Below, piece by piece: positions 20,592-32,642 of a stretch of DNA of 64,000 bases (the first letter of the stretch is position 1; every line of letters starts with the position of its first letter). Under the pieces are notes generated by a model. It saw only the letters and a program-made list of their open reading frames with translations, did not search any database and had not been told where the DNA came from. Source of the stretch: Meconema thalassinum (Eukaryota > Arthropoda > Insecta > Orthoptera > Tettigoniidae); NCBI GenBank assembly GCA_946902985.2, contig OX336389.2:1287978792-1288042791 (forward strand), written 5' to 3'. The position numbers were made by a program, and so were the translations under genes.

Positions 20592-23500
20592 TACTTACTT
20601 ACTTACTTACTCCATGGCGCGACAACCCGGGGTGGGTTTTGGCCTCTTGGACAACTGCTCTCCATGTTGGTCTATCCATCGCCTTGCTCCTCCATCCTCT
20701 CACTCCCATTGCGACGAGGTCTGCAGTCACACCATCCAACCATCTCTTCTTAGGACGTTCTTTCCTCCTCCTGGAGAATAGCCTCCCTTTCAACATTCTC
20801 TTGGGCATCTGGCTCTCCGGCATCCTCTCTATATGTCCCAACCATTGGATTCTCTGTGCCTTTATAAACTTTACGATATCTTGTTTTCCAATCAATTCGT
20901 TTAGTTCATGGTTATATCGTATTCTCCATCCATCTTCCTCTCTAACAGGGCCGTATATTCTTCGCAGTATTTTCCTTTCAAAACACTTCACAGTATTCTC
21001 ATCATCCATAGTTAATGTCCAAGCTTCAGAGCCATAGGTCACTACTGGTCTTATCATTGTCTTATATATCTTCATTTTGGTTGTTCACGATATAAGTTGA
21101 TTTCTGAGCATCTTGATGTTTGCATAGTATGCTCTGTTTCCAGCCTGTAATCGATCTTTAATACAGTTTGTCATATCACACTGGTTGTTAATAAGTACTC
21201 CTAGATACTTAAATTGTGTCACACCCTCAAATGTCTTATCGCCTATTTTAATATCATGCGGGGCTCTTCTTGTGTTAGATGTGGACATTACCATGCTCTT
21301 AGTTTTACTCTCATTCACTAATAACCCAATATTTGTAGCCTCTTTCTCTAATTCTAAATATACTCTTTTCAGTGTACGCTTCTCTCTTGCTATGATCACT
21401 ACATCATCTGCATAAGCACAGATCTGACTTGATTTCTTAAAAATAGTGTCTCCCTGGTCCACTTCACTGTTTGCTTTATGTAGTGCAAGATTAAAGAGTA
21501 CTGCAGACAATCCATCTCCTTGTTTTACACCCATATTAATTGTAAAGGGTTTACTCAGCTTATTTCCATTTTTCACTCGTGCCCATGTGTTATCTAGTGT
21601 CATCCTTATCAGCCGGATTATCTTTCCAGGTATCCTCATTTCTCCTAGTAATTCATATAGTCTTTCTCTACATACACTATCGAAAGCTTGTTTAAAATCT
21701 ATAAAGAGCATGTGGAGGTCATATCATGTTCATAAAACTTTTCCATCATCTGCTTAATTACAAAGATTTGATCCGTTGTACTCCGGTTGGGTCTAAAACC
21801 ACACTGATATTCACTGAGAATTTCTTCTGAAAATATCTTCATTCTTCTTTCAGGATACCTGATAGGATCTTGTAAATAACATTCAATAGAGTAATTCCTC
21901 TGTAATTCTCACATGCTAGTTTATCTCCTTTCTTAAATATAGGACATATTATTCCTCCCCTCCATCCATCTGGCATGTTCTCTTCTTCCCATATTCTTTC
22001 CAATAGTTTATGTATTCTATCTTCCAATGCCGCTCCTCCATATTTTATCATTTCTGCTACTATACTGTCTTCCCCTGGTGATTTGTTGTTTTTCATTTTC
22101 TTCATTACATTTGCCACTTCAAATCTTGTAGGACTCATAATACTTGCATTCTCATTCTCTGATTCTGTAGGACTCGTAATACTTGCATTTTCATTCTCTG
22201 ATTCTGATCTAATTACTTCTTGTCTCTCGTTTTGTTGCATATGTTGTTCAATTTCTGGCTCTACACTTTCACTTAGAAGTTCCTTCCAGTGTTCAGACCA
22301 TCTATCTAACACTTTGTTCTCATCATTCAGTATCATCCCTTGTCTATCCTTGCATCTTCTTTCCCTCGGTTGGAAACCTTTCCCCATTTTACCTATTGCC
22401 GCATAGAATTTTCTTACTTCACTTCTCTGGTTTAATTCTTCTATTTCTATAAATTGTTTCTTTATGTGTTCCTTTTTCTTTCTTCTAAATACTTTGTTGG
22501 CATTCAACCTCAGTTGCCTATAATGTTCACAGTTGCTTCTTGTTTCTCTCAAGATCATCTTTTCTCTTGCTCTATTCTTCTCTTCTATTGCTTCCCTACA
22601 CTCTTGATCAAACCATTCATTCCGGGTTTGCTGCCTCTTTCCGATTATTTCTTCTGCAGCCAGTTTAACTACTTCCTCTATTTTCTTACACTCTTCATTG
22701 AGATCATCTCTCTCTTTTTCTTCTTCTAATTTCTTTTGTATTTCTCTCTGATATTCCTCCTTAATTCTTTCATCTCCTAGTCTTTCAACGTTTATACTGT
22801 TCTTCCAGGTTTCAGATTCTGCTTTCGTTTTAGCCAGCTTTTCTCTAAGTACTGCTTTGACTAGATAGTGATCTGAATCACAATTTGGTCCTCTACAACC
22901 CCGCACATCTATAATCGACGAAGAGTATCTTGCATTGATTAACACATGGTCTATTTGATTCACGGTTGTAGAATCAGGAGCCTTCCAAGTACCTAAATGT
23001 ATTCGTTTATGTGGGAAACATGTGCTTTTGATCACCATATTGTTCCTAATGGCAAAATGCCCAAGTAGTGTGCCATTCTGGTTACTAACATCATGTAGTG
23101 TATGCTCCCCTGCACATCTCATCAATAGATCCTTCCCAATCTTTGCGTTAAAGTCACCCATTATTATCAATGTATCGTATCTCTGTATCTCACCGCATAT
23201 CTGTTCCAATTGTTCATAGAACTCTTCCTTCTCATCCTCATCTTTCTCTTCAGTTGGTGCATACACTGACAATATGGATATGTTCCTGAATCTTCCTTTG
23301 ATGCGCAATTTACAAAATCTTTCATTTATGGCTTCATATTCCATAATACTATTCCTTACTGACTTGGATACCATAAATCCTCTACCATGTTGTCCTGTTC
23401 TGCTATTTGGACCACTATACAATAGTGAATATTCCCTTTTATCTATCCTTCCTTGTCCTTGCCATCTTACCTCTTGTAACGCTACAATGTCTAAATTAAA

Positions 23501-23865
23501 TTTAGTTATCTCTTCTCCTATTTCATTCATCTTTCCTGGTCTCAACATCGTTCTTACATTCCACGTCGCAATATACAAATCTCTTTTCCGTAATCCAGGC
23601 CGAGGTTGTCTTCTGTTAAATCCGTCCTTCCGAGGCAATTGTCCTTGTTTCGTAACAGGTTATTTTTTTATGGGGTGGGGTTGTTATCCCCACGTCCAAC
23701 CCCCAACCTGGAGGGCCAGAGTATCCCGTTTAGTCTGGATCATAACCTTCAACATGTCCGGCTTGGGAGACCCTACCAGTAGCTAAGCTACCGCCGGCAT
23801 AGCTCTCAGGATCATTTGACCACGCAAGCTCCACCACCGCGTCAAGGTAAGGATACCATTGGTGG
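20592..23865 (-). mobile_element. near full-length RTE-like LINE with 15-bp target duplication
   Basis: A direct repeat AGTCAGGTTCTAACT flanks the element (20577-20591 and 23866-23880). The 3' end, at the low coordinate, carries a short (TTAC)n tail at 20591-20612 on the plus strand. The 5' leader at about 23640-23865 is GC-rich and includes CTTGACGCGGTGGTGG. Length is 3.27 kb. It separates an older LINE remnant on its left (19990-20576) from another on its right (23881-26290). Confidence 0.93.
20599..23638 (-). pseudogene. RTE-like endonuclease-reverse transcriptase, three or more lesions
   Basis: The frame 23638-21839 (599 codons) holds an APE endonuclease (IATWNVRTML, ALQEVRWQGQG, MGDFNAKIG, CDSDHYLVKA) and RT fingers (CPIFKKGDKLACENYRGI). 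Frameshifts follow near 21845 and 21712. The next frame (21711-21085) has FIDFKQAFDSV, MGVKQGDGLS and AYADDVVIIA, the intact catalytic YADD. An in-frame TGA at 21085-21087 precedes the C-terminal frame (21075-20599) with TYGSEAWTLT and QWLGHIERMP. I place it near the RTE clade from endonuclease style and the short tail. Phylogeny is needed for certainty. Confidence 0.9.
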
Positions 23866-23880
23866 AGTCAGGTTCTAACT

Positions 23881-26290
23881 ACAGGTTCATTATCTATGTG
23901 TGTCCCGATAAACACGGCAAGCTAAGCCGGCTGTGACTGGCGCAGATCACGGGTGCGCCTATGCGCACTGATTATCCGTACTCTCCTGTTGCAAAGCAAA
24001 GTCCCAAAGCTGTTGAACGTAGAACCTGAGGGTTCGTTCCCCATGTTGAACCTATCAACTTCCACATTATGCTATTCCTTGAGCTGATCTTGCACTTCAA
24101 TTCTCTACAATGTTTCCTGGAGCTCAGGGTACGATCAAGCTTGATTCCCAAATATCGACGTGTTTCACAGCTTTCGAGTGTCACTCCTTTCCAGACTACA
24201 TTCAACTTTCTCCGGGCCCCTCTGTTGCGAAGATGAAATCGCATACTTGTGTCTTTCCTGGGTTAGGTTTCAGGTGATTCTGGGTGTAATAATTGTCTAA
24301 TTTCTCAAGAGCATTGGACAGTTTTCCCTCCTCTTCAAAGCTCCTACCCTGTACAGCAATAGTGGTGTCATCCACATAAATAAATCGCCTGGCCTCTTAA
24401 ATATTCTGGCTGGTCATTTGTATAAATGTTGAATAGTAATGGGGATAACACACTGCCTTGAGGTAACCCATTTTTCTGGTTCCTCCATCGACTTTTGCTC
24501 CCTTGAAATGTAACATAGAACCTTCTGTTCTGGAGCATCCCGCGTATGACACTTGTTAGTTTCATGTCCTTAGTGATGTTGTACAGCTTGGCTATGAGCT
24601 TCTTATGGTTCACTGTATCATATGCAACACTGAGATCTATAAAGGCGACACCAGTGAGAAGTTTATTCTCATAACCATCCTTGATATGCTGTGTCAGGTT
24701 CAGAATTTGGCTGCAACATGATTTCCCTGGTCTAAATCCAGCTTGATCTTGAATTATCCAGTTATCAATGAATGTTGCAATTCTTTCAAGGATCAACCTT
24801 TCAAATGCCTTGTATAGGTGGCAAAGGAGAGAGACAGGATGGAAGTTCTTTGCATCCATTGGTTCCTTGCCTGGTTTTAGCAGTGCGTCCACATGAGCTT
24901 TCCTCCACAGCTTTGGTAAGTGCAGGGTCTTGATGCATCTATTCATCATATTCACCAGCCACTGGATTGTTCCTGGTCCAAAGTTCTTGATTTGTTCTGT
25001 CCTGATGTCATCCGGGCCTGAAGCTTTGTTGGCTTTCATCAGCTTGATGGCATGTTCTAATTCTGCTGATGTGAAAGGACGACCGAGAAAATTATTCTCA
25101 TCTTCACTAGGCTTCAGCTTCACAGGCTGAGTCTTCATGGTGGTTTTCCCGTTATGGAGCAGCTGATGAGCTATTTGATTTGGTGTAACCTTGGTGAGAT
25201 CCGCTGGTGGACTCTTAGGGTCGTTGCTCAAGTTTTTGACTAGCTTCCATGCTCTTCTACTGTTCTGGGCCATGTCAAGGTTTGCTAGTAAGTTCATCCA
25301 TCTTTCCTTTCTTCCGTCAGCGATGCTCCTCACGAGTTCTTCACCTGTCTGAATGGTGTCATCTGCAAAAGGGTCTGTCTGGTACTTCTCCTGGTAATCT
25401 TTTAACAGATCCTTGGAATCGGCATTGAGGCCAGAAATGGACTAGGTACGGCAGCCTTGGGGAATATGTCTACGAGAGATCTTCTTCACAAGGTCAACCA
25501 AGTCTTCATAATGACTTGGCTCATGTTGTAAATTGGACAGTTCCGCATCCAGCTCAATGGAAAACTGCTCCCAGTTTGCCTTTTTAAAATTGAAACGTTG
25601 TTTAAAAGGGACTTCCTCAGGGCTGACCACTCCCCGAACTGAACATGTGATTGGGCTATGTTGTGTCCTAGGGATGGGTTCCTCCACCGCTTTAACTACA
25701 TGTTTTGTTACTTGCTCGCTTATGAAGATGTTGTCAGGGTAGTAACCTCTATGCCATCTACCACTGTTGAAAGATGGTCTCAGTTTGGGGTTGTGAATCA
25801 ATCTCAATCCTTCCCTCTCTGCCCATTGCTCAAGTTCCTCCCAATTCTTGTCTGTGATATTATATCCCCAACTGATGCTCTTACTATTTAAATCCCCCAG
25901 GACAATTTTGATATTCTGCTTGTCAAAGTTACTTGGCCTTTCAAAGAAGTAGTTTTCACTGGGTGGTTTGTAAATGGATGTTACAGAGCAGGATTCCAAT
26001 TCTACAGTCAAGATTTCTATATTGTTCCTGAACGTCATTTGAGATGACTTGACATTAATCTCTGGTCTGACAAAACAGCACTGCCGTATTGTTCATGGGG
26101 TCGTTAGACAACCAGTCTCATTCCTTCTATTTTGGGTCTGTTGTTGATCCCTCTGTGAGTTTCTTGCATCACTAGGATGTCGATCTTTAGTCGGTTGCAC
26201 ATGTCAGCAAGTAAGAGTGCTTTATCTCTGGATAAGCCTTCGATGTTTATTGAAGTTATTGAAAGACTTGAAAAAGACTAGTCGAAAACT
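23881..26290 (-). pseudogene. second LINE: endonuclease and RT, CR1/Jockey-like
   Basis: The endonuclease starts near 26270 (SINIEGLSRDKALLL, DILVMQETHRG), has a stop near 26110, and continues in the frame 26038-25442 with VLGDLNSKSISWG. The RT frame 25333-24368 shows FHPVSLLCHLYKAFERLI, QDQAGFRPGKSCCSQILNLT, FIDLSVAYDTVNH and NGLPQGSVLSPLLFNIYTND. The frame ends at the catalytic site region, and the thumb frame follows at 24244-23972 (TRRYLGIKLDRTLSSRKHC). Several frameshifts make it defunct. Its 3' end abuts the RTE-like element, and the TSD shows that the RTE-like copy arrived later. Confidence 0.88.
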
Positions 26291-29112
26291 TAATATCTCC
26301 CAGTGGTTGAAGGATTAGCTGCTGGCCTATGGCTACCGTAGCCCAGGGTACGCCCGGATGTAGTATTCATAATTTGTGCTTATCTAGCAAATATTAACAA
26401 TCTTCGGGGAGGCTCCTTCAGTGTACCCCGTTAATGCTAAAGACCTGTATATACATTTTTAGTTTATTATAAAATCGTATAGTAATCCTTAATTTTCAAG
26501 AAAATTGGACAAAGAGAAGATTATGATCTTCCTATAAAATCCCAGCTGTAGGAATTGAAATCTTTCATATACAGGGTGGCGCACGAAATGTCATACATCG
26601 AAAATGGTTTTTAAATTAGTAAATTTGGGCTCACAACCATGTCCTTTCATGAACAGAAACGTTATTTCATGCGTGATTCGACAGACAGCAGCACATGTCG
26701 CGCCTGCATAGCAGCTTCCAATTATACAGCATGGCGGACAAAGGGAGGTTGACATGCGAACAGAAGTTGAAAACAGTGCTGTTTTATGCGAAAACAAAGT
26801 GTGTAACTCGGACTTAGGAAAGGTTTCGTGTTAATTTCTGTACCCGGTGGGCTCCCTGCCGGCAGATGGTGTGTAGACTGGCCAGCCAATTTGAAACAGA
26901 AGGCAATATACTGGAGAGAAAATGAACCCGTCTCAAGCCAGTCCGCTCACCGGATAATATTGCTGCTGTGAGAATGGCTGTGGCTCGGAGCTCCTCCAAA
27001 TCCACCAGAACTGCCTGTGGTCAGCTTGGCATTTCTCGTCGGTCAATTCAGAGAATACTGCAGTCTGAGCTTGACCAATTCCCACACAAAATGACAACTG
27101 GTCATAAACTAACGGCACTTGACAAGCAACGGTGAGTACAGTTTGCTGAATGGGCCATTTCAGAGGCATACGTTTATCTCAATGAACAAACAGAATGTCC
27201 AGTTTTGGGTGAGAGAACGGCCTGCTATTGTGCACGAGGTTGAAAGTCATGGTGTGAAAGTTGTGAGGCATAAAGGGTGTCAAAAAGCCACCACCTACCC
27301 CGCACACAGTCGTTGTCGAGACAGCGGAACCGAAAAGTTCCCCGTATGCGCAGATTGGGGACTGGCCAAACCTCAAAGGGACGTGGACCCTAACCTATGT
27401 TGAGTATTTATCGCATTAAGAATTAGATGGAGAATTAACTATGAAATGAAAACACATTTCAAGTAAAGGTTGTAAAATATCAAATAAATTTAATATGAAA
27501 AGATATAACAAAGAGGGAATGTGACGGGCGCATGAAAATGGAGAATGAGGATGATAACGGGGCTGGAATAAAATATACACATTATCAAAAGTAAAACACA
27601 AGTATAAAAATAAACAAGGTTAAAAAAAAGAAGAAGATCGTGACGTCGAGAAGCCTAATACTTTGAATGATTGGAGATCGTTTGGAAATAAACACAATTT
27701 AAAAACAAGGGGAAAATAAGTTAATAAATAAATTATAAATAATACTTTCGCTCCACCACAGGCTAACTACATGAAACGTAGTCAGAAGAAATATTCTAAG
27801 GAGCTTATGAAGTCACGTATCCCATGAACTGTCTATCCGGCCACCCTTAATTAAATGTATATCAGACCAAAACAAGAAACCCATAATAACACAACAGAAG
27901 AAGAAAGGAGCGACCACACGAGAACATAACCAATACGAACGCGAACTACATTAAGTGAACATGAGGTGACATACAAAACTCTATAAGAAACATAGATCAG
28001 TTCAGTATGAATCGCGAAAGAAACAGACTGCAAAAACGAACTAATTAAAAAGACAACGAACAAATGATTTCATCAACTTCAGAATAAACCTTATTTCCGA
28101 ACGAAGGTACGAGACTCGGTTATCTAACGGGAAGCAAGATGAGCATCAATTGCAGCTTCTGAACAGATGCAAGAAACACACATATCACCACTCGAAAGAA
28201 TAACCAATATATCTCATTGAATAAACGTAATAAGTTCATATGTTGTTTCTTGACTGAAAGCAACACAAACAAGAACAGAACTAAAATGACCCTCAGCTAC
28301 CAATCAAGATCCACTTTAACGAATAACATTAACTCACCCTTAAAATGATGTCCAGAACCGTAATTATAAAATGAAACGTATTTCTGACACAAACATACGT
28401 GATGTCTGCCCAGTTCCTAGGAAAGGAGGAAAACCTAAGCGGCATTCCCACCATGCACAGATGACAGACATCAAGAAACAAACAACCCTTAAGACATTAA
28501 ATAAATTGGTGTGCGTTCCAACCATACAGAAATATCATCTAAAGCAATGAACGCACACCCTTCCCCGTCAGGTCACAAAATACGCGAGCTAAAATACTAA
28601 GATTACCAGCCCCTAATAACCCTTAAAAGATCCCATACTCTCACAAGGAATTAGGAGCCAGTAAGAAACACTTCTCATAATTATAATTACGTTTCATGAC
28701 ACACGCAAATAAAACGCGAATAGAAAGACAAATCAAAAGAAACAACAACAACGACAGGAATCCCTTAAGACATTAAACCCAAAAAAAAACCAACACGATT
28801 CCTCACCACGTACGTCTACATAAAAAGGGGAGGAACATGAACAATAGACAAGATAACCTCAAATAAATAAACGATCTCCAATCTAGTTTTAATATTCGAA
28901 AGATACTCAGGACACATTAACACTGAAAAGATTGGAGGTCATAGTGTTATTAACCAAATTGCTTGTTATACTTCCATGCATGAAGATGCTTTTCAAATAA
29001 ATATAAGCAATATCAGACTTATCCATTCCAGAGATGTTCCGAAGTTCACAGGCAACAGCTTCAAAATACATATCATACTGAAAACTGGTTTCCTTCCAAG
29101 ATAACGATTATA

Positions 29113-29786
29113 CAGTAAAACTTCGTTTAACCGTCACTCCTTAAACCGTCAGTTTCTGTTAACCGTCATTGCTGTAATAGCATAATAATACTGCAATAAC
29201 AAATTGCTTTAAGGTGCAGTGGCACGTTCGCTTTGTTTACTAACTCTATTTTAGTGAGAAGTGAGTGTACTTGCCCGTCATAGAATGGACGAGTGTTCAA
29301 ACTATGACGAAAAACAAACTATTAGCCACTCAGAGGCTGAAACAATGCTGTCCAAGAGTATAGAATGGTTTGAAAGTCAAAAAGAGGCCAATGCAACGCA
29401 GAAACTACTGCCCCGAAGAATACGAAATATTGCCGCGGTGAAAGCTCGAGCATCAAAGAGGCGGAAGAAAATGACTGACTATTTTCAAGTTACATGAACT
29501 ATTTCACTTTTAAGTTTATATTACTGTACTGTACATTATTTTGCCACATTTGTAGCTACTATACGGATGTTTTTATCATGTAATAAATAAAAATTTGCTA
29601 TTACAATCGTGTTTATTTTCTTTTCGCTCCGAAATATATTACATTACTGTGAGAGTGATATCTGTCTATAATATAATTGATTGAGGTCATGTTTTGGAGG
29701 AATAATACAGTGTTTCTGTTATCCGTCTATTCGCTCAACCGTCTCAACCACGGTCCCGACGATGACGGTTAATCGAGTTTTTACTG
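29113..29786 (+). mobile_element. pogo/Tigger-like MITE
   Basis: The left end is CAGTAAAACTTCGTTTAACC and the right end, inverted, is CAGTAAAAACTCGATTAACC. Flanking TA is at 29111-29112 and 29787-29788. The AACCGTC motif is repeated several times at each end. At 674 bp with only the last part of a transposase inside, it is an internally deleted derivative. Confidence 0.9.
29261..29497 (+). pseudogene. pogo/Tigger transposase C-terminal tail
   Basis: This 78-residue frame ends with a basic stretch and KKMTDYFQVT. Pogo transposase is known to bind PCNA through a short C-terminal motif of this general form (a PIP-like Met/Leu-x-x-Phe/Tyr-Phe). Upstream ISHSEAETMLSKSIEWFE resembles the acidic helical region before the tail in Tigger and CENP-B-like proteins. 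The DDE domain and N-terminal HTHs are absent, so it cannot transpose. The frame is still open, including a plausible start at 29285 (MDECSNYDEK). Confidence 0.7.
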
Positions 29787-30718
29787 TACAGTGATACAAT
29801 CGGGAACGGTAAGACGTAACAAGACAAATTTAAACATCGATTCAAAACACATTGGATAGATATAATTTTGCTTCTTTCACAATGGCTCTCGTCTCTCTTC
29901 AACTCTCTTCTCGTAATAATAAAAAAAAACCACATTCTTGACCAACGCAGCGTTCCTTAATTCATCATCTCTTAGATTATGGAGCGGGTGCGTTTTGATA
30001 GCTTAAGATATGATGTCAGTTTAAACATTCGTCGGTAGATGGCAGTCTTTCCAATATTGCTAAATCTTCGTGACCAGTTTGTAATAGAAACAGGTCAAAA
30101 GTGTGTGTGTGCTGCAATTTCCAGTCATGGAATTATTGGGCCAATCTTTATCAAAGACACAGTCAACAGTGCGCGTCACATGGACATGTTGCAAAACAAG
30201 TTTTCTTCCACAACTCTCTGCTTCACGACTTCCAATAGAGACACAATGGTTAATGCAAGATGGAGCTCGTCCGCACACAGCAAATGTTGTTCTGTACTTC
30301 CTGCAAGAATATTTCGGGCCCCGTGTCATGTCCCATCGATATCCTGAACGTTTTCCGAGCGGCTCAATCTGGCCACCACATAGCCCCGATATTAATCCCT
30401 GCGACTTCTTCCTGTGAGGATATTTGAAGGAGACAATCTACCGCTAGAAACCAGAAAATGTACTCCAATTGCAAGCGGCAATTGAGACTTTCTTTTGAGT
30501 GTTGAGTGAGGACATATGTCGTAGATTGGTCACAAACATGCAGGTTCGTCTCGAAGCTGTTGTACACCGAGAAGGTGGGCATATTCATCGTGTTCTGCAT
30601 ACTGACTAATCATGCACATTTCAGTGAATTTTCTAATGCCATTCTTTATTAAATATGTTGTATATTAAATATTGTATAAACAATTTCTAGTGTATGACAT
30701 TTTGTGCGCCACCCTGTA

Positions 30719-31239
30719 CGTAATGAAGTTAAAAGCTCCTGTAATTGTCAGTAAACTTGTCCATGTCCTTGAACATTAGATGACATATTTCAAGCCCCGT
30801 ACATCTTCCTCAATAAAAGATCCCAAATAATTACCCTTACACACACTACCGCATATTCACAAAATACAGGTTATCATACAAATATCATACACTCACAAGT
30901 TTATGGGGCTGAAGACCAAAGATAACTTAAGCACCTAATTTGAGCATCAAAATAAGAATTCTGCAAAGAGCAAAGGTAAAAACTGGAATATCTGGGTAAA
31001 ATAGAAAAAAGGAGAAGTTTAACATTGTATGGTGTTCAAGTATAAGGGAGACATAATTCAGTCATACTGCATATGGAAAAGCCAGGAGCAGACAACCAAT
31101 ATCACCTTAGCCTCAAATGCTGCTCAAACAATCTTTGACAGGCCAATTATATACCGTATCTAAATACTGTAAGACCTTCCCTCAGTATGTTCCTATGGTT
31201 GTTGAGCAAGTCCATTCCTGCAATACACAATATTACCTT
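30719..31239. other. intron sequence, no feature recognised
   Basis: AT-rich, with no coding frame. A short stretch near 30905-30945 (GGGGCTGAAGACC) faintly resembles SINE tails elsewhere in the window, but it lacks their stem-loop. Confidence 0.4.
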
Positions 31240-31244
31240 GTTTC

Positions 31245-31458
31245 TGCTGAAGTAATCTTTTCTTTTATATTTTTAGATAACTTCTATTAGATTCTATTAG
31301 ATTGTATTGTTCGATTGAATAAATAAAACAGACATAACATACACTTATTTTTCACGTAACGACTTCACCGCAGTGTAGATTTTATTTTAAAAAACAAAAG
31401 AGCAGCGGGTTGCCAACTTCCATAGATAACTAAATGACATTTTTAGCCAACCTCAACA
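31245..31458 (-). repeat. copia 3' LTR
   Basis: On the plus strand it starts TGCTGAAGTAATC and ends CCAACCTCAACA, giving TG...CA boundaries on either strand. The adjoining internal bases (minus-strand CAGGGGGTA) form the polypurine tract. It contains an AATAAA-like run (GAATAAATAAAACAG on the plus strand). Confidence 0.95.
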
Positions 31459-31567
31459 TACCCCCTGTAAAAAGGAGATTTTGATAGACATACATATTTG
31501 TCACAGAATAATGGCAAATAAAGTCAATAAAGTAATATACAAAGTAGCAGTCTTGATGTTTCTTGCT

Positions 31568-32642
31568 TTACATGACAAGTTGATCTCGGAATTGTTGATA
31601 TTTCACCCTGTTGAGGGCCTTGGTAAAGATATCTGCTTGTTGATATTCTGTGTAGACATGCTTTATCTTGAACCATCCTTTGCTCAACTCATCACTGACA
31701 AAATGATATTTTATGTCAATGTCATTGCTGTTTAGATGGAGCTGCCCAGACTTGATCATATTAATGGCACTCATATTGTCCATGAACAGAGTCACTGTTG
31801 GCTTTCTGTTGAGCAGTTCATGAACAAATGTGGTGATGTTCTTCAGCTGTGCTACACATTTTGCTGCAACCACATACTCAGCTTCAGCCGATGATAGTGC
31901 CACTGTAGTCTGTTTCTTGGAGCACCAGGCAATAGGTCCATTAGCATATTTTATTACAAATCCTGTTGTGCTCTTTCTATCTTGATTTCCTCCCAGGTCA
32001 GAGTCGGAGAATGCTTCAATTTTCAGTAGATCTGCTTCTTTTGCAACATAATCCCTTTTGTGGCAGTGTCTTTTAAGTATTTTATTGTTCTTTTTACATT
32101 TATGACATCTTCTTGAGAAGGATCAGTGGTATGCCTACTTGCATGATTGACAGCAAAACTGATGTCAGTCTAGTCTTGGTAGACAGATACAGTAAGCTGC
32201 CAACAGCCTCTCTATAAGCAAACTCTTCTTTTAAAGCTGATGTTGTCTTTTTCTTCACTATTGGTGTTGACTTGGGTTTGGATTTTCCTAGCTTGAAGCG
32301 TTCTATTATCTGTTCAGAGTAGTTCTTCTGAGACAGTGAGATTCCATCTTGCTGAATCTCTATGTTCATGCCTAAATATTGTTTTGGACGGTCACACACA
32401 ACAGTTTCAAAAGTTTCCTTCAGGCTTTTCAGCAGTTTTCCCACTTCTTCTTCTGTTTGGCCCATAATCAATCCGTTGTCCACATGAAGGGGAATGAATA
32501 GGGTCTTCTTCTTGTTAGTAAAGACACATCTGTCAGATTTTGTTTGTTCCAGATGTTCAGTCTTTAGGAAATCACTTAGTTTTCTGTACCACTGACGGGG
32601 CGCTTGTCTCAGTCCATAAAGTGCTTTGTTTAGTGCACACAC
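31568..32642 (-). pseudogene. copia reverse transcriptase C-part and RNase H
   Basis: The frame 32642-32100 holds the second half of the RT, including LNKALYGLRQAPRQWYRKL, a LHVDNGLI segment at the catalytic YVDD position, PKQYLGMNIE and GSLLYLS. After stops near 32000-32100, RNase H continues in 31903-31568 (ALSSAEAEYVVAAKC, DNMSAINM, KHVYTEYQQADIFTKAL). The usual YVDD reads HVDN here, which would abolish polymerase function if correctly aligned. The first half of the RT is at 37739-38227 beyond the nested insert. Confidence 0.9.

Larger units (their letters stand above)
27266..30106. mobile_element. unidentified 2.8-kb insert within the mariner-like transposase
   Basis: The host frame breaks after VKVV (27265) and resumes with CAAISSHG (30107), which places the borders within a few bases. 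The interior is AT-rich and no protein family was recognised. Apparent inverted or long terminal repeats were not found. A pogo-like MITE (29113-29786) is nested in it. It may be a non-autonomous LTR or Helitron-like element, or several insertions together. Confidence 0.6.
26731..30600 (+). pseudogene. mariner-like transposase split by an insert
   Basis: The start at 26731 gives MADKGRLTCEQKLKTVLFYA. After stops, the helix-turn-helix reads TACGQLGISRRSIQRILQSE near 27030. The core continues to NKQNVQFWVRERPAIVHE near 27215 and stops at the insert boundary. After the insert, AISSHGIIGPIFIKDTVN (from 30112), LMQDGARPHTANVVLYFL and PPHSPDINPCDFFL appear, with frame changes. By my count 47 residues separate the last two Asp residues, longer than the 34 of true mariners. 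A large spacing of this kind occurs in a common insect group of mariner-like transposases. Stops at 30418 and 30446 add to the decay. Confidence 0.85.
26572..30716 (+). mobile_element. mariner-like DNA transposon expanded by an insert
   Basis: Inverted ends start CAGGGTGGCGCACGAAATG (left) and CAGGGTGGCGCACAAAATG (right, inward). TA flanks both (26570-26571 and 30717-30718). The transposase is split into 26731-27265 and 30107-30600 by a 2.84-kb insert, so the original element was only about 1.3 kb. The CAGGGTG start is shared with the element at 48783-50217, which suggests related families. Confidence 0.9.
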
